DNA from: CAMCXT01 sp046302715 | Lineage (GTDB): Bacteria > Bacteroidota > Bacteroidia > M30B66 | NCBI GenBank assembly: GCA_046302715.1 | Contig: JBKCHQ010000085.1 | Coordinates: 1 to 9,562 of the forward strand | DNA length: 9,562 bases | Reading direction: 5' to 3' | Part shown: positions 1 to 7,231 of the stretch, one piece after another | Numbering within the stretch: position 1 is the stretch's first letter | Layout of the letters: the number at the start of each line of letters is the position of its first letter | Notes under the pieces: generated by a model | What the model was told of the DNA's origin: nothing | Databases searched by the model: none | What the model saw: only the letters and a program-made list of their open reading frames with translations | Position numbers and translations under genes: made by a program

Positions 1-465
1 TTTACGGCAACGGCAAACGGAGCTACCGACTACACCTGGAATTTTGGCGACGGCAGCAGCGTGAGCGGTTTAACCAATCCGGTGCACGTTTACACCCAGC
101 CGGGCGTTTACACCGTAACATTGATCGCTTCGAACAGCACCGGTATGGATGTTCAAACCACCGAAATTCGTGTGAGTGCAGCTACAACAGGAATTAGCCA
201 ACTTAAGGAGGAAGTATTCAGCATCTTCCCGAATCCGGCCGAAGACTTTACGTTGGTGCAATTGAACTTGCCCGAAGCAGAAAACAACCTCCGACTGGAT
301 GTGCTCGATATGAGCGGCCGTGTAGTAATGTCGCGCTCTTTCGACCAAGTAGCGCAGCAAACACAACTCGAAATCGACTTGTCGGGCATTAAGGCTGGCG
401 TGTATCAGTTGATTGTACGTGGCGAAAAGTTCAGCACGGCAAGTCGCTTCACAAAAGCTGATTAA
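1..465 (+). CDS. C-terminal part of a T9SS-secreted PKD-domain protein (5' end outside window)
   Basis: The frame is open from base 1 to the TAA at 463-465, giving 154 residues of a larger protein whose start lies to the left. The first ~58 residues are the end of a PKD (Ig-like) domain: the motif YTWNFGDGSS, then a VYTQPGVYTVTL strand pair, both hallmarks of that fold. After a short linker (ATTGISQLKEE) comes a T9SS type A sorting domain from about residue 73, with the signature FSIFPNPAEDF, a central LDVLDMSGRVV strand and the closing GVYQLIVRG. In this family the C-terminal domain directs passage through the outer membrane by T9SS and is then removed, with the protein often left attached to the surface. 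PKD domains usually act as spacers or in adhesion or glycan binding; the catalytic or binding part, if any, is not visible. The GTG at 61 is internal, not a start. Confidence 0.9.
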   Translation, partial: FTATANGATDYTWNFGDGSSVSGLTNPVHVYTQPGVYTVTLIASNSTGMDVQTTEIRVSAATTGISQLKEEVFSIFPNPAEDFTLVQLNLPEAENNLRLDVLDMSGRVVMSRSFDQVAQQTQLEIDLSGIKAGVYQLIVRGEKFSTASRFTKAD

Positions 466-484
466 TCGAAATAAACTTAAAACT

Positions 485-519
485 AAAAAGCCGGTGGATG
501 GATGTTCACCGGCTTTTTT
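485..519 (+). terminator. Rho-independent terminator of the PKD/T9SS gene
   Basis: GCCGGTG (490-496) pairs perfectly with CACCGGC (507-513) around a 10-nt loop. The stem is prolonged by A485-A489 pairing with T514-T518, and a run of six T follows on the plus strand. It lies 20 nt after the stop at 465. The A run on the left could also let it act weakly on minus-strand transcripts. Confidence 0.88.
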
Positions 520-572
520 ATTTGGGGGCCGTCCGCCGTATGGATAATCAAGCTTCGAACAAGCCTTAATCA

Positions 573-672
573 CGGCGCCGCGCTTTTCGCTCATAGTGCC
601 CTGGCTTCACCAAGGGCAGCTATCCGCTGCAATCGCTGCCGGATAAAGAAATAAAACATATCCGTTTTATTT
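573..672. repeat. Structured intergenic element, possibly a dispersed Bacteroidota repeat
   Basis: Several inverted repeats are packed together: CGGCGCCG (573-580, self-palindrome); TGCCCTGG / CC(A)AGGGCA hairpin (597-618); GCAGC / GCTGC (616-620, 626-630); CGGATA (640-645), which can pair with TATCCG at 621-626 or with TATCCG at 659-664; and AAATAAAAC / GTTTTATTT (649-657, 664-672). The block GGGCAGCTATCCGCTGCAAT (614-633) resembles, from memory, a GGGC-TATCCGCTGC core common in intergenic repeats of Flavobacteriia and relatives. Only one copy is in this window, so its repeat status is inferred; the structure is seen directly. The function of such elements is not known to me. Confidence 0.5.
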
Positions 673-754
673 TGCGCTAGGCCGCTTGTTTTCCTGCTAT
701 GTCAACCCAACTGATTTTCATAAATTATAAATTAGCAAAAGAAGAAAAACCTTA

Positions 755-783
755 AAACAAAAAACACAAAGCCCCGGCGGGGC
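755..783 (-). terminator. Rho-independent terminator of the crcB/MMPL operon
   Basis: Read on the minus strand, GCCCC-gcc-GGGGC (783-771) forms a short GC stem followed by TTTGTGTTTTTTG, a T-rich tract. It lies about 30 nt beyond the exporter stop at 812. A second minus-strand hairpin, GGCGAAA / TTTCGCC (800-794 with 787-781), comes just before it and shares three bases with it, so the two stems compete at their junction. Confidence 0.75.
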
Positions 784-811
784 GAAATAACCCTTTCGCC
801 TTTTGTTAGAT

Positions 812-3064
812 TCATTGTTTTTTGTGCAGCTTTTTATAAAACCACAGCAGCAATACCGGCATCAGAATAAGTTCAGCCAAAAGCGCAATAAGCAAGGTTA
901 ATGAAATAAGAAACCCTACATAAAAAGTGCTTTTAAAATCGCTGGCCATAAGAGTAGCAAAGCCCGTGGCAATAACCAAAGCGGTTAAAATCATAGCTTT
1001 CCCGGTTGAAACATACGTAGTTTTTAAAGCCATCGGCAGTTTGCTTCCTTTGGCCAGTTCGAGCTTGAGCCGTGCCAGAAGATGCAGCGTGTCGTCAATG
1101 GCAATTCCAAACGCAATTGAAAAAATTATTGATATACTCACTTTCATCTCAATAGCGCACCAGCCCATGATGCCTCCGATGATGAGGAGTGGAATTAAAT
1201 TAGGAACTGCAGATAGCACCATCATTCTTAACGATTTAAACATCCAGCCAATGATAAGCATCAATACCGCCACATCGAGCGATAGGCCTTCCATCATGTT
1301 TTGCGTGAGGTAGGTATTGCTCTTATCAATTAAATCGGAGCTGCCGGTAACTCGAAATGAAAGTCCACTCGGTTTATTTCGCTGAATCCATGTTGTAATT
1401 CTATGATTATCCAAAGCTATCAAGCGGCTGCCTCTTTCTCGAATACGCCCTGAAATGCGTCCCGTGCGCTTATCCTTATATACAATCTGCCTGGCCTCCT
1501 TTGTTTGTATGATCGAATACGTCTTTGCAATTAATGCTGCAAAGGCCAATGAATCGGCAGGCAGCTTAAAATACGATGCTTCGCCCCCATTGGCCGCCGC
1601 GTTTAAGGAGCGTATCAATCGAGCTGGTGAAACCACCGACGACACACCCACTGAATCATTGAGAAAGGCATCGAGCCTGTCCATAAAGCTCACGTTTTCG
1701 TAGGTTAACAATCGGCCTTGCGTACTTTCAACGTTGAGTTCAAAACTCCGAACACCCCCAAAATAACCATCAAAAAACACAAAATCTTTTTGAATAGGAT
1801 CATCGGCAGCCAAATCATCAAGCACAGAATTATTAATTTCAATTTGCCGAATGCCCCAAACCGATAACAACAAAAGCACAACCGTGCATGCCATAATTTT
1901 TCGGGGATTGCGCCATACCCAAACCAAAATATGCCTCAAACCGCGATCCCATTTTTCATTAACGGTATGAATTTTAAATGTTCCAATTTGTTTAACACGA
2001 AGCAATACCCATGGCAACAACGTTACCGATAAAAAATAGGCAATAGCCACGCCTAGAGCAGTATAATTGCCAAAATCACGGATGGGCTTTATCGAAGTAG
2101 TGTTTAGGGTTAGAAAAGCTGCCATGGTGCTCAAACAGGTAAGGAACGTTGCAAATCCCACTTCTTTAAGCGCAGCATGTACGGCCGCCTCACGGGCATA
2201 TCCTTCAGAAAGCTTTTCGTAAAACTGACTGGTAATGTGCAGCACATCCGACATGCCTACTACAAACAGAATACAGGGCATTATTATAATCATGATGTCG
2301 ATGGCTTTTCCCATAAACGTCATACAGCCAATGGTCCATAAAATGGCCAATAACACCACTGCAATGGGCACCATTACCGCCCAAATATTTCTGAAGCTGA
2401 TCCACAAAAACACAACTACCAGCAAGGCCGATAGCGACATAAAGAGCAGCAATTCGTAGCGGGTTTTGTGAATATAGGTACGCTCCGAATTTATTTTGCC
2501 ACTTAAATGCACCTCCGAAAAGGTGTGCGCATCTATACACTGCTGTACGTGTTGAAGTAAGCTGTCGGCGGCCTCTTTGCTCAATTGTTCCTTATGTTTA
2601 ATAACTAGGCATAAAGCTTTTCTGTCTATGGAACAAAATGCACTCCTGTAAAAATCAAAAGCGGTAAATTTTGTAGAATCTAAAGCAAAAACAGTATCGT
2701 TGTAAAGTCGAAGCAGCGGCAGCCTATCGGCTCCAAAATCAGAAATAACAGGTTGTTCCAGTGATGTAATTGAAATCACCTCCTTAACATTTCTTAGCTC
2801 CCGAATCTGCTTGCAGAGTGTATCCACCTCTAAAAGTACCTTGCGGTTAAACAAGCTATGCGAGTCGCGAATGCCCAATAACAGAAATTCGTTATCGCTA
2901 CCAAAGCGATTGCGGTATTGATAGTAAAACTCCGAATCGTCGCTCTCAACTGGAAAAAACTGTTCAAAATCGTAATCGAACTGAACATTTTTTAAGGAAT
3001 ATGCAAACCACAACGAAACGCCCAAAATGAGGGGAACAATAACTTTAAGCGTACGATTTAACAT
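812..3064 (-). CDS. MMPL/RND-superfamily exporter (COG1033-type)
   Basis: This predicted inner-membrane exporter has 750 residues and the duplicated six-helix RND plan. TM1 (about 7-23) is followed by a large periplasmic domain (24-203) and TM2-TM6 (204-355). TM7 (389-405) is followed by a second periplasmic domain (406-592) and TM8-TM12 (594-742). The proton-relay helices carry matching acidic motifs in each half: GMSDVLH (270-276) in TM4 and GIAIDDTLH (653-661) in TM10. MMPL-type members move lipids or other hydrophobic molecules using the proton gradient; the substrate here is unknown. At 750 residues it is short for a drug-type RND pump (about 1,000) and normal for COG1033. A start 48 nt upstream (3112) is open but would overlap crcB and add a polar extension before TM1, so ATG 3064, 8 nt after the crcB stop, is preferred. 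Last gene of the obg-PAP2-crcB operon. Confidence 0.88.
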   Translation of the reverse strand: MLNRTLKVIVPLILGVSLWFAYSLKNVQFDYDFEQFFPVESDDSEFYYQYRNRFGSDNEFLLLGIRDSHSLFNRKVLLEVDTLCKQIRELRNVKEVISITSLEQPVISDFGADRLPLLRLYNDTVFALDSTKFTAFDFYRSAFCSIDRKALCLVIKHKEQLSKEAADSLLQHVQQCIDAHTFSEVHLSGKINSERTYIHKTRYELLLFMSLSALLVVVFLWISFRNIWAVMVPIAVVLLAILWTIGCMTFMGKAIDIMIIIMPCILFVVGMSDVLHITSQFYEKLSEGYAREAAVHAALKEVGFATFLTCLSTMAAFLTLNTTSIKPIRDFGNYTALGVAIAYFLSVTLLPWVLLRVKQIGTFKIHTVNEKWDRGLRHILVWVWRNPRKIMACTVVLLLLSVWGIRQIEINNSVLDDLAADDPIQKDFVFFDGYFGGVRSFELNVESTQGRLLTYENVSFMDRLDAFLNDSVGVSSVVSPARLIRSLNAAANGGEASYFKLPADSLAFAALIAKTYSIIQTKEARQIVYKDKRTGRISGRIRERGSRLIALDNHRITTWIQRNKPSGLSFRVTGSSDLIDKSNTYLTQNMMEGLSLDVAVLMLIIGWMFKSLRMMVLSAVPNLIPLLIIGGIMGWCAIEMKVSISIIFSIAFGIAIDDTLHLLARLKLELAKGSKLPMALKTTYVSTGKAMILTALVIATGFATLMASDFKSTFYVGFLISLTLLIALLAELILMPVLLLWFYKKLHKKQ

Positions 3065-3072
3065 ATCGAATG

Positions 3073-3435
3073 CTATTTGCGCAAGGCCCAAAACACTATG
3101 GCAGCGCAACAAATTAAGTTAACCAACACGCTTACAAGGGCCCAGCCATGCGAGCCGCTCTTTACAAGTTGCACGGTTTCGTAGCTAAAAGTGGAAAATG
3201 TGCTTAATCCGCCACAGAATCCTGTAATAAGCAACAGCCTTGCCGCCTCCGAAATGCTGGATTTAACACCAAACTGAAAAATGCAAGCTAAAACAACACA
3301 CGATACCACATTGGAAATAAAAGTTGCCAAAGGGAATTGCACCACCCCAAATCGCTGAACGCCAAGCCCAATACTCCAGCGAATAGCTGCGCCTGCACCA
3401 CCTCCAATAAACACAAATAATAATTGCTGCATCAT
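3073..3435 (-). CDS. crcB: Fluoride ion channel CrcB/Fluc
   Basis: This 120-residue four-helix membrane protein matches the Fluc family in length and motifs: GGGAGAAIRW (11-20) near the N-terminus, the pore Asn in TM2 (N42), and the invariant TM3 block GFCGGLSTFSTFSYE (72-86), which carries the two fluoride-facing Phe residues (F80, F83) and the TFST polar track. Fluc proteins form antiparallel dimers that let cytoplasmic fluoride leave the cell. One gene is present, so a dual-topology homodimer is expected. The start ATG overlaps the PAP2 stop as ATGA (3435-3432), suggesting translational coupling; a second ATG follows at once. Family glycines after N42 and after the TM4 Asn (N106) are replaced by Ser and Cys. 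No fluoride riboswitch is apparent, as expected for an internal operon gene. Some residue roles come from knowledge of the family. Confidence 0.95.
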   Translation of the reverse strand: MMQQLLFVFIGGGAGAAIRWSIGLGVQRFGVVQFPLATFISNVVSCVVLACIFQFGVKSSISEAARLLLITGFCGGLSTFSTFSYETVQLVKSGSHGWALVSVLVNLICCAAIVFWALRK

Positions 3436-3992
3436 TGTGCTGCTTGCTTAGTCTTTAAAAACTTTATAAGAATCGACCACGTAACGCCCCCAAAAAGAAT
3501 TCCGGCTATCCAGCCTGCCAAAATATCGCCTGGAAAATGTACCCCAAGATAAATGCGGCTGTACCCTACCGAAAAAACCCAAACCAGCATACCCCACAAC
3601 ACATATGAAGTGCGCAACAAAAGGATACACAACACCGACAAACTCATGGTATTGGAGGCATGCGACGAATAAAAGCCATACTGCCCACCGCAACGATGGT
3701 TTACCTGGTGTAGTTGCGAAACGATGTGCTCCTGATGGCAAGGCCTGTTGCGCTGTGCCAAATTCTTAACAGCAACAGAAACCTGGTCCGACACTAAAAT
3801 CAAGAACGCTGTGGCCACCAGAATTTTCCAAATATCTTTTGCATATTTTTTATAAAGCAGATAGGCAAGACCGATGTAAACGGGTACAGCTGAAAAACGC
3901 GACGACAACCAATCCATAAAGCTATCGGCATAAAGCCCACCATCGCCGTTGAGCAGCAAAAGCAACTCGGTATCCCAACTGTTTATTGACAT
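3432..3992 (-). CDS. PAP2-superfamily membrane phosphatase
   Basis: This 186-residue integral membrane protein has the three-part PAP2 active site: K76-(6)-R83-P84, the SSH block around the catalytic-cycle His (S109, S110, H111) and S145-R146-(5)-H152-(3)-D156. The third motif holds the nucleophilic His with its Asp partner. Hydrophobic segments at about 34-48, 56-73, 113-127, 129-145 and 155-178 fit the usual six-helix fold. Relatives remove phosphate from lipid phosphates such as undecaprenyl pyrophosphate, phosphatidylglycerol phosphate or lipid A at the outer face of the inner membrane; the substrate cannot be assigned here. Two Cys (C85, C101) flank the exported loop between motifs 1 and 2 and could form a disulfide (inference). 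It starts 3 nt after the obg stop and overlaps crcB by 4 nt. Confidence 0.92.
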   Translation of the reverse strand: MSINSWDTELLLLLNGDGGLYADSFMDWLSSRFSAVPVYIGLAYLLYKKYAKDIWKILVATAFLILVSDQVSVAVKNLAQRNRPCHQEHIVSQLHQVNHRCGGQYGFYSSHASNTMSLSVLCILLLRTSYVLWGMLVWVFSVGYSRIYLGVHFPGDILAGWIAGILFGGVTWSILIKFLKTKQAAQ

Positions 3993-3995
3993 AAC

Positions 3996-4985
3996 TTAGG
4001 TATTTAATGCCTTCCAGATTAAATCTTTAAGCTGCATTAAGCCCTTTTGATTGTGCGAGGATATAAACAAATGGGGTATTGGTGGAAGGTCTTTTGCGAG
4101 CTCAAGTTCCAATTCTTCATCGAGCAAATCAGATTTTGAGATGGCTAAAATGCGCTTTTTATGGAGGAGGTCAGGATTAAACTGCTCTAATTCATTGAGT
4201 AAAATACGATATTCCTCATGAATATCCTTAGCATCGGCAGGCACCAAAAACAGCAACAGCGAATTGCGCTCGATATGGCGCAAAAATCGTAAGCCTAAGC
4301 CACGTCCCTCACTGGCACCCTCTATAATTCCGGGAATATCGGCCATGATAAATGAACGATAATCGCGATACGGAACAATGCCCAGCTGAGGCACGAGTGT
4401 GGTGAAGGGATAATCGGCAATTTCGGGCTTTGCCGCACTCAGCTTAGAGAGCAGCGTTGATTTTCCGGCATTCGGGAAGCCTACGAGACCAACATCCGCA
4501 AGAATTTTTAATTCGAGGATGCGCCAGTCCTCTCTACCAGGTTCACCAGGCTGCGCAAATCGGGGCGTTTGAAGTGTAGCAGATTTAAAAAAGGCATTTC
4601 CCATCCCACCACGACCGCCTTGCGTGAGCACACGTTCTTCGCCATCCTCGGTAATTTCCATAATTATTTCGCCCGTTTCGGCATCTTTAGCTACTGTACC
4701 TAGCGGCACTTCAAGTATTTCGTCTTGCCCGTTTTTGCCGTGCTTTAATGCGCTGGTTCCATTTCCACCGGGCTCGGCAATGACATGTTTACGATACTTG
4801 AGATGCAGCAAAGTCCAAAGTTGGGCATTACCTTTTAAAATAACATTCCCACCCCGGCCCCCGTCGCCTCCATCGGGCCCACCTTTAGCGGTAGTACGGT
4901 CGCGGTGAAAATGTACCGAACCTGCGCCTCCTTTACCGGAACGGCAGCATATTTTTACGTAATCAACAAAATTAGATTCGGCCAT
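3996..4985 (-). CDS. obg: GTPase Obg/CgtA, ribosome assembly
   Basis: This 329-residue Obg-family GTPase acts in late 50S subunit assembly and stress or cell-cycle control in the cytoplasm. The N-terminal glycine-rich Obg fold (1-158) has the typical KGGPDGGDGGRGGN (34-47) and GGRGGMGN (123-130) stretches. The G domain follows: G1 GFPNAGKS (169-176), G2 FTT (194-196), G3 DIPG (216-219) with IIEGASEGRGLG, G4 SKSD (283-286) and G5 ISS (308-310). G4 has Ser in place of the usual Asn, which I recall as common in Bacteroidota Obg proteins. The C-terminal OCT domain is absent, also usual in this phylum, so this is not a truncation. First gene of the operon; its start lies 33 nt past the T-run of the peroxiredoxin terminator, and I cannot point to a clear -7 box in that gap. 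Confidence 0.97.
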   Translation of the reverse strand: MAESNFVDYVKICCRSGKGGAGSVHFHRDRTTAKGGPDGGDGGRGGNVILKGNAQLWTLLHLKYRKHVIAEPGGNGTSALKHGKNGQDEILEVPLGTVAKDAETGEIIMEITEDGEERVLTQGGRGGMGNAFFKSATLQTPRFAQPGEPGREDWRILELKILADVGLVGFPNAGKSTLLSKLSAAKPEIADYPFTTLVPQLGIVPYRDYRSFIMADIPGIIEGASEGRGLGLRFLRHIERNSLLLFLVPADAKDIHEEYRILLNELEQFNPDLLHKKRILAISKSDLLDEELELELAKDLPPIPHLFISSHNQKGLMQLKDLIWKALNT

Positions 4986-5008
4986 ACATAACGGATTTCC
5001 CTTACAAA

Positions 5009-5042
5009 AAAAAGAAAAATCCCTGCTTATAAGGCAGGGATT
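5009..5042 (-). terminator. Rho-independent terminator of the peroxiredoxin gene
   Basis: On the minus strand AATCCCTGC (5042-5034) pairs with GCAGGGATT (5026-5018) around a short AT-rich loop and is followed by TTTCTTTTTTTTG. The stem starts about 20 nt after the stop at 5064 and sits just ahead of obg, so it separates the two transcripts. Confidence 0.9.
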
Positions 5043-5063
5043 CGTCAGTTGAAATTATAATTT

Positions 5064-5696
5064 TTAGTGTGCGGCAAGATAGGAGGCTACTCCATCATGG
5101 GTGGCACTCATAGCTTCGTCGCCTTTACGCCAGTTGGCCGGACAAACCTGGCCGTGTTCTTCGGAATACTGCAGGGCATCCACCACGCGCAGGGCTTCGT
5201 CAACCGAACGGCCTAATGCGTCGGAGTTGACTAATTGATGCTGCACTACACCTTCTTTGTCAATTAAAAATAATGCACGAAAAGCAATCATAGGGCCTGT
5301 GGCAATTAATTCGCCATCTTCATTATAGTCGTAATCCCCATCGATAATTCCGTAGTTAATTCCGATGGTTTTTGAGGTATCTGCCACAATGGGATAAGTA
5401 ATGCCTTTAATACCGCCATGCGATTTTGGAACCTGCAGCCAACCCCAATGCGATTGTTCGGTATCGGTAGAGCAGGCCACTACGGCCACGTTGCGTTTTT
5501 CGAATTCAGCTAATTTTTCTTGAAATGCATGAAGTTCAGTGGGACATACAAAGGTGAAATCTTTGGGATAAAAGAAAAATACTACGTGTTTTTGCCCGAG
5601 GTATTGCTCGAGGCTAAATTCATCTACAATTTCTTCTCCGTTAATAACAGCCTTAGCAGTGAAGGCAGGAGCGGTTTTTCCAACAAGTACTGACAT
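5064..5696 (-). CDS. Typical 2-Cys peroxiredoxin (AhpC/Prx1 family)
   Basis: This 210-residue cytosolic thiol peroxidase reduces hydrogen peroxide and organic peroxides. The peroxidatic Cys is C51 in FTFVCPTE, with the conserved Thr (T48) and Pro (P52) of the active site and the distal Arg (R140 in AFRALFLID). The resolving Cys is C185 in GQVCPANW, as in the typical 2-Cys dimer class. The segment GIIDGDYDYNEDGE (116-129) is a short insertion relative to E. coli AhpC that I recall from Bacteroidota relatives. The GGLG position reads HGGIKGI and there is no C-terminal YF motif, features linked in the family to resistance to over-oxidation (inference). It is a stand-alone unit with its own promoter and terminator. 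No ahpF or thioredoxin gene is adjacent, so the electron donor is unknown. Confidence 0.95.
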   Translation of the reverse strand: MSVLVGKTAPAFTAKAVINGEEIVDEFSLEQYLGQKHVVFFFYPKDFTFVCPTELHAFQEKLAEFEKRNVAVVACSTDTEQSHWGWLQVPKSHGGIKGITYPIVADTSKTIGINYGIIDGDYDYNEDGELIATGPMIAFRALFLIDKEGVVQHQLVNSDALGRSVDEALRVVDALQYSEEHGQVCPANWRKGDEAMSATHDGVASYLAAH

Positions 5697-5729
5697 ATGT
5701 TTTTAGTTTTAATTGAAATTTTAGAGGTG

Positions 5730-5737
5730 CAAAGGTA
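5730..5737 (-). promoter_or_regulatory. -7 promoter box of the peroxiredoxin gene
   Basis: The minus strand reads TACCTTTG, an exact match to the Bacteroidota -7 consensus TAnnTTTG, 33 nt before the ATG at 5696. That leaves a short AT-rich leader without a Shine-Dalgarno sequence. A good -33 TTG at the standard 19-21 nt spacing is not evident, so this rests on the -7 box and its position. Confidence 0.6.
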
Positions 5738-5775
5738 TGAAACAAGCCTATTAACAGCCTCATCCATCAAATTGT

Positions 5776-6483
5776 TTAGTGTAAAATAAATGCAAGTGCT
5801 GCACCCAACAATACCGAAATAAATTTAATGAGGTTGAAACGGTGATTTTGCTCGGCCTCAAACAGTATCGTTGTACCAATATGAAAGAAAATACCGATAA
5901 CCAATGCGAGCGCAGCCGCCGGTAATGCTGGATTATTTATCACGAATATTCCCGAAAGCAAAGACCCTGCAGGTGTCATTGCGGCAAATATGCAAAGCGC
6001 TAAAACAGTTTTGGTCTTTGATGTATGTGAATTTTGCAGCATCTGTACCAAGGCTATACTTATGGGAATGTTGTGCAATAAGATGCCTTTGAATAAGGCA
6101 TCCGAAGCATTGCCCTGCGAAAGCGGCAGGCCTTCGGCAAAAGCATGAACGCACAAGGCCACAAAAACGGCAAAGGGGAAAGAATGTGTGTGGCTGTGGC
6201 CGTTATGATGTTGATGCAAATGACCATGCTCGAGACCGCCCGAAAAATAATCGAGCACCTGTTGAAGCAGAAATCCAATAAAAATAATGAGGCCGGCCTG
6301 TTCGGCAGAAAGCACCTCGTAAACCTCTGGCAACAAATGCACCAAGCACAAGGCCAAAATAAACGCACCGCTGAAGGATAGCAATAGTTTTTGTAGGCGC
6401 TCCTCTTTTAGGGTAAAACTCAAAAAAGGCAAGCCCACCAAAACAGCGGAAGCAAATAAAATCAAGAGTTTAACCAACGACAT
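5776..6483 (-). CDS. ZIP-family divalent metal transporter
   Basis: This 235-residue protein has the ZIP plan of eight helices, at about 4-23, 32-50, 62-80, 102-120, 130-149, 157-178, 187-207 and 217-234. A His-rich loop HGHLHQHHNGHSHTH (86-100) lies between TM3 and TM4, a metal-binding feature of the family. TM4 has HAFAEGLP (H113, E117) and TM5 has HNIP (H137, N138), the positions of the binuclear metal site. TM5, however, reads HNIPISIA where classic members have HNIPEG, so one metal-ligating Glu is missing. ZIP proteins bring Zn2+, Fe2+ or Mn2+ into the cytoplasm; the metal here cannot be fixed from sequence. Its start overlaps the last 14 nt of the methyltransferase gene, so the pair is probably co-transcribed and coupled. 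No terminator is visible after it. Confidence 0.88.
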   Translation of the reverse strand: MSLVKLLILFASAVLVGLPFLSFTLKEERLQKLLLSFSGAFILALCLVHLLPEVYEVLSAEQAGLIIFIGFLLQQVLDYFSGGLEHGHLHQHHNGHSHTHSFPFAVFVALCVHAFAEGLPLSQGNASDALFKGILLHNIPISIALVQMLQNSHTSKTKTVLALCIFAAMTPAGSLLSGIFVINNPALPAAALALVIGIFFHIGTTILFEAEQNHRFNLIKFISVLLGAALAFILH

Positions 6484-7225
6484 TTTGTTTTACAGCATTA
6501 ATAATTAATCGTTTTGAAACCTTTGGGTTAAAAGGACTGAGATCATAATCTCCAAAAACATGTTGAATGCTTAATCCAACTTGAGCAAACATTTCTTCAA
6601 AATCGTTTAATGAAAGCAAACGCACTTTCTCATGAAAATTCATCTCACGATTGCCGTCATTTATTCGAATATGCTTAATTACCCAATCATCATCAATGCT
6701 TCTGGTAACCGTAAATTTAACATCACCACTTATGATGGTATCGGACGTATTATTTCCATTGCCAATAATACCCGCATTGAGATAATCTAAAATCAACATT
6801 CCGCCGGGTTTAAGCGCAAAGGCCATCGCTTTCAAAGCGTTTATATTGTCGTAACGATGTTCGAAATACCCAAAACTGGTAAAGAGATTTACTACCCAAT
6901 CAAAACAATTGGTGCAATAAATTTTACGCATGTCGTGTACGTAAAAATCAACATTTTCACTTTTACGTTTCAATGCATAATCAATGCTAGAAGCAGCCAA
7001 ATCGATTCCGGTGACCTTAAAGCCTAATTGCCCCAGAAACAAAGCATGACGTCCTCTGCCGCAGGCCACATCAAGTATTGCGGCTCCCTGTTGCGGCTTA
7101 AAACGACTAACCAGATTTCCAATAAAATAGCGGGCCTCATTATCATCGCGGTGATTATACAGCTGATGGTAATAGGGCGAATCGAACCATTCTTCGAACC
7201 AAACCGTTGCAGGCACCTCGCTCAT
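6470..7225 (-). CDS. Class I SAM-dependent methyltransferase, substrate unknown
   Basis: This 251-residue cytosolic protein has a Rossmann-type methyltransferase domain. Motif I is LDVACGRGRH (51-60), the acidic end of strand 2 is GIDLA (73-77), HDMR (97-100) fits the strand 3 region, CFDWVVNLFTSFGYF (107-121) the strand 4 region, and KPGGMLILDYLN (139-150) the strand 5 region. The N-terminal WFEEWFDSPYY is typical of a broad group of Bacteroidota methyltransferases of unknown substrate. The frame is open up to 7285, but a TACCTTTG promoter box at 7239-7232 lies inside that extension and the longer form would overlap the preceding gene, so ATG 7225 is chosen. The 3' end overlaps the ZIP gene by 14 nt. 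Whether the two share a function is not known. Confidence 0.88.
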   Translation of the reverse strand: MSEVPATVWFEEWFDSPYYHQLYNHRDDNEARYFIGNLVSRFKPQQGAAILDVACGRGRHALFLGQLGFKVTGIDLAASSIDYALKRKSENVDFYVHDMRKIYCTNCFDWVVNLFTSFGYFEHRYDNINALKAMAFALKPGGMLILDYLNAGIIGNGNNTSDTIISGDVKFTVTRSIDDDWVIKHIRINDGNREMNFHEKVRLLSLNDFEEMFAQVGLSIQHVFGDYDLSPFNPKVSKRLIINAVKQNVVG

Positions 7226-7231
7226 ATGCCG

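Larger units (their letters stand above)
466..811. other. Gene-free convergent intergenic region
   Basis: This 346-base gap separates the 3' ends of two convergent genes. It contains the plus-strand terminator (485-519), a structured repeat-like element (573-672) and the minus-strand terminator zone (755-800). The stretch 673-754 is AT-rich and shows nothing I can name. The minus-strand reading frame that crosses 70-594 lies mostly antisense to the PKD/T9SS gene and has no recognisable protein features, so I find no gene here. Confidence 0.75.

Noticed and set aside
70..594. A 174-residue open frame on the minus strand
   Set aside because: It is mostly antisense to the PKD/T9SS gene and crosses the terminator; no domain, signal or sensible composition is seen.
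927..1313. Plus-strand frame of 128 residues
   Set aside because: Antisense shadow of TM helices of the MMPL exporter.
3065..3112. Upstream extension of the MMPL exporter to an ATG at 3112
   Set aside because: It would overlap crcB by 40 nt and add a non-family leader before TM1; ATG 3064 fits operon spacing.
3436..3560. Fluoride riboswitch ahead of crcB
   Set aside because: This region is coding sequence of the PAP2 gene and no riboswitch core pattern is seen.
4624..4908. Plus-strand frame of 94 residues
   Set aside because: Antisense shadow of the glycine-rich Obg fold; low-complexity Ser/Pro composition follows from Gly-rich codons on the other strand.
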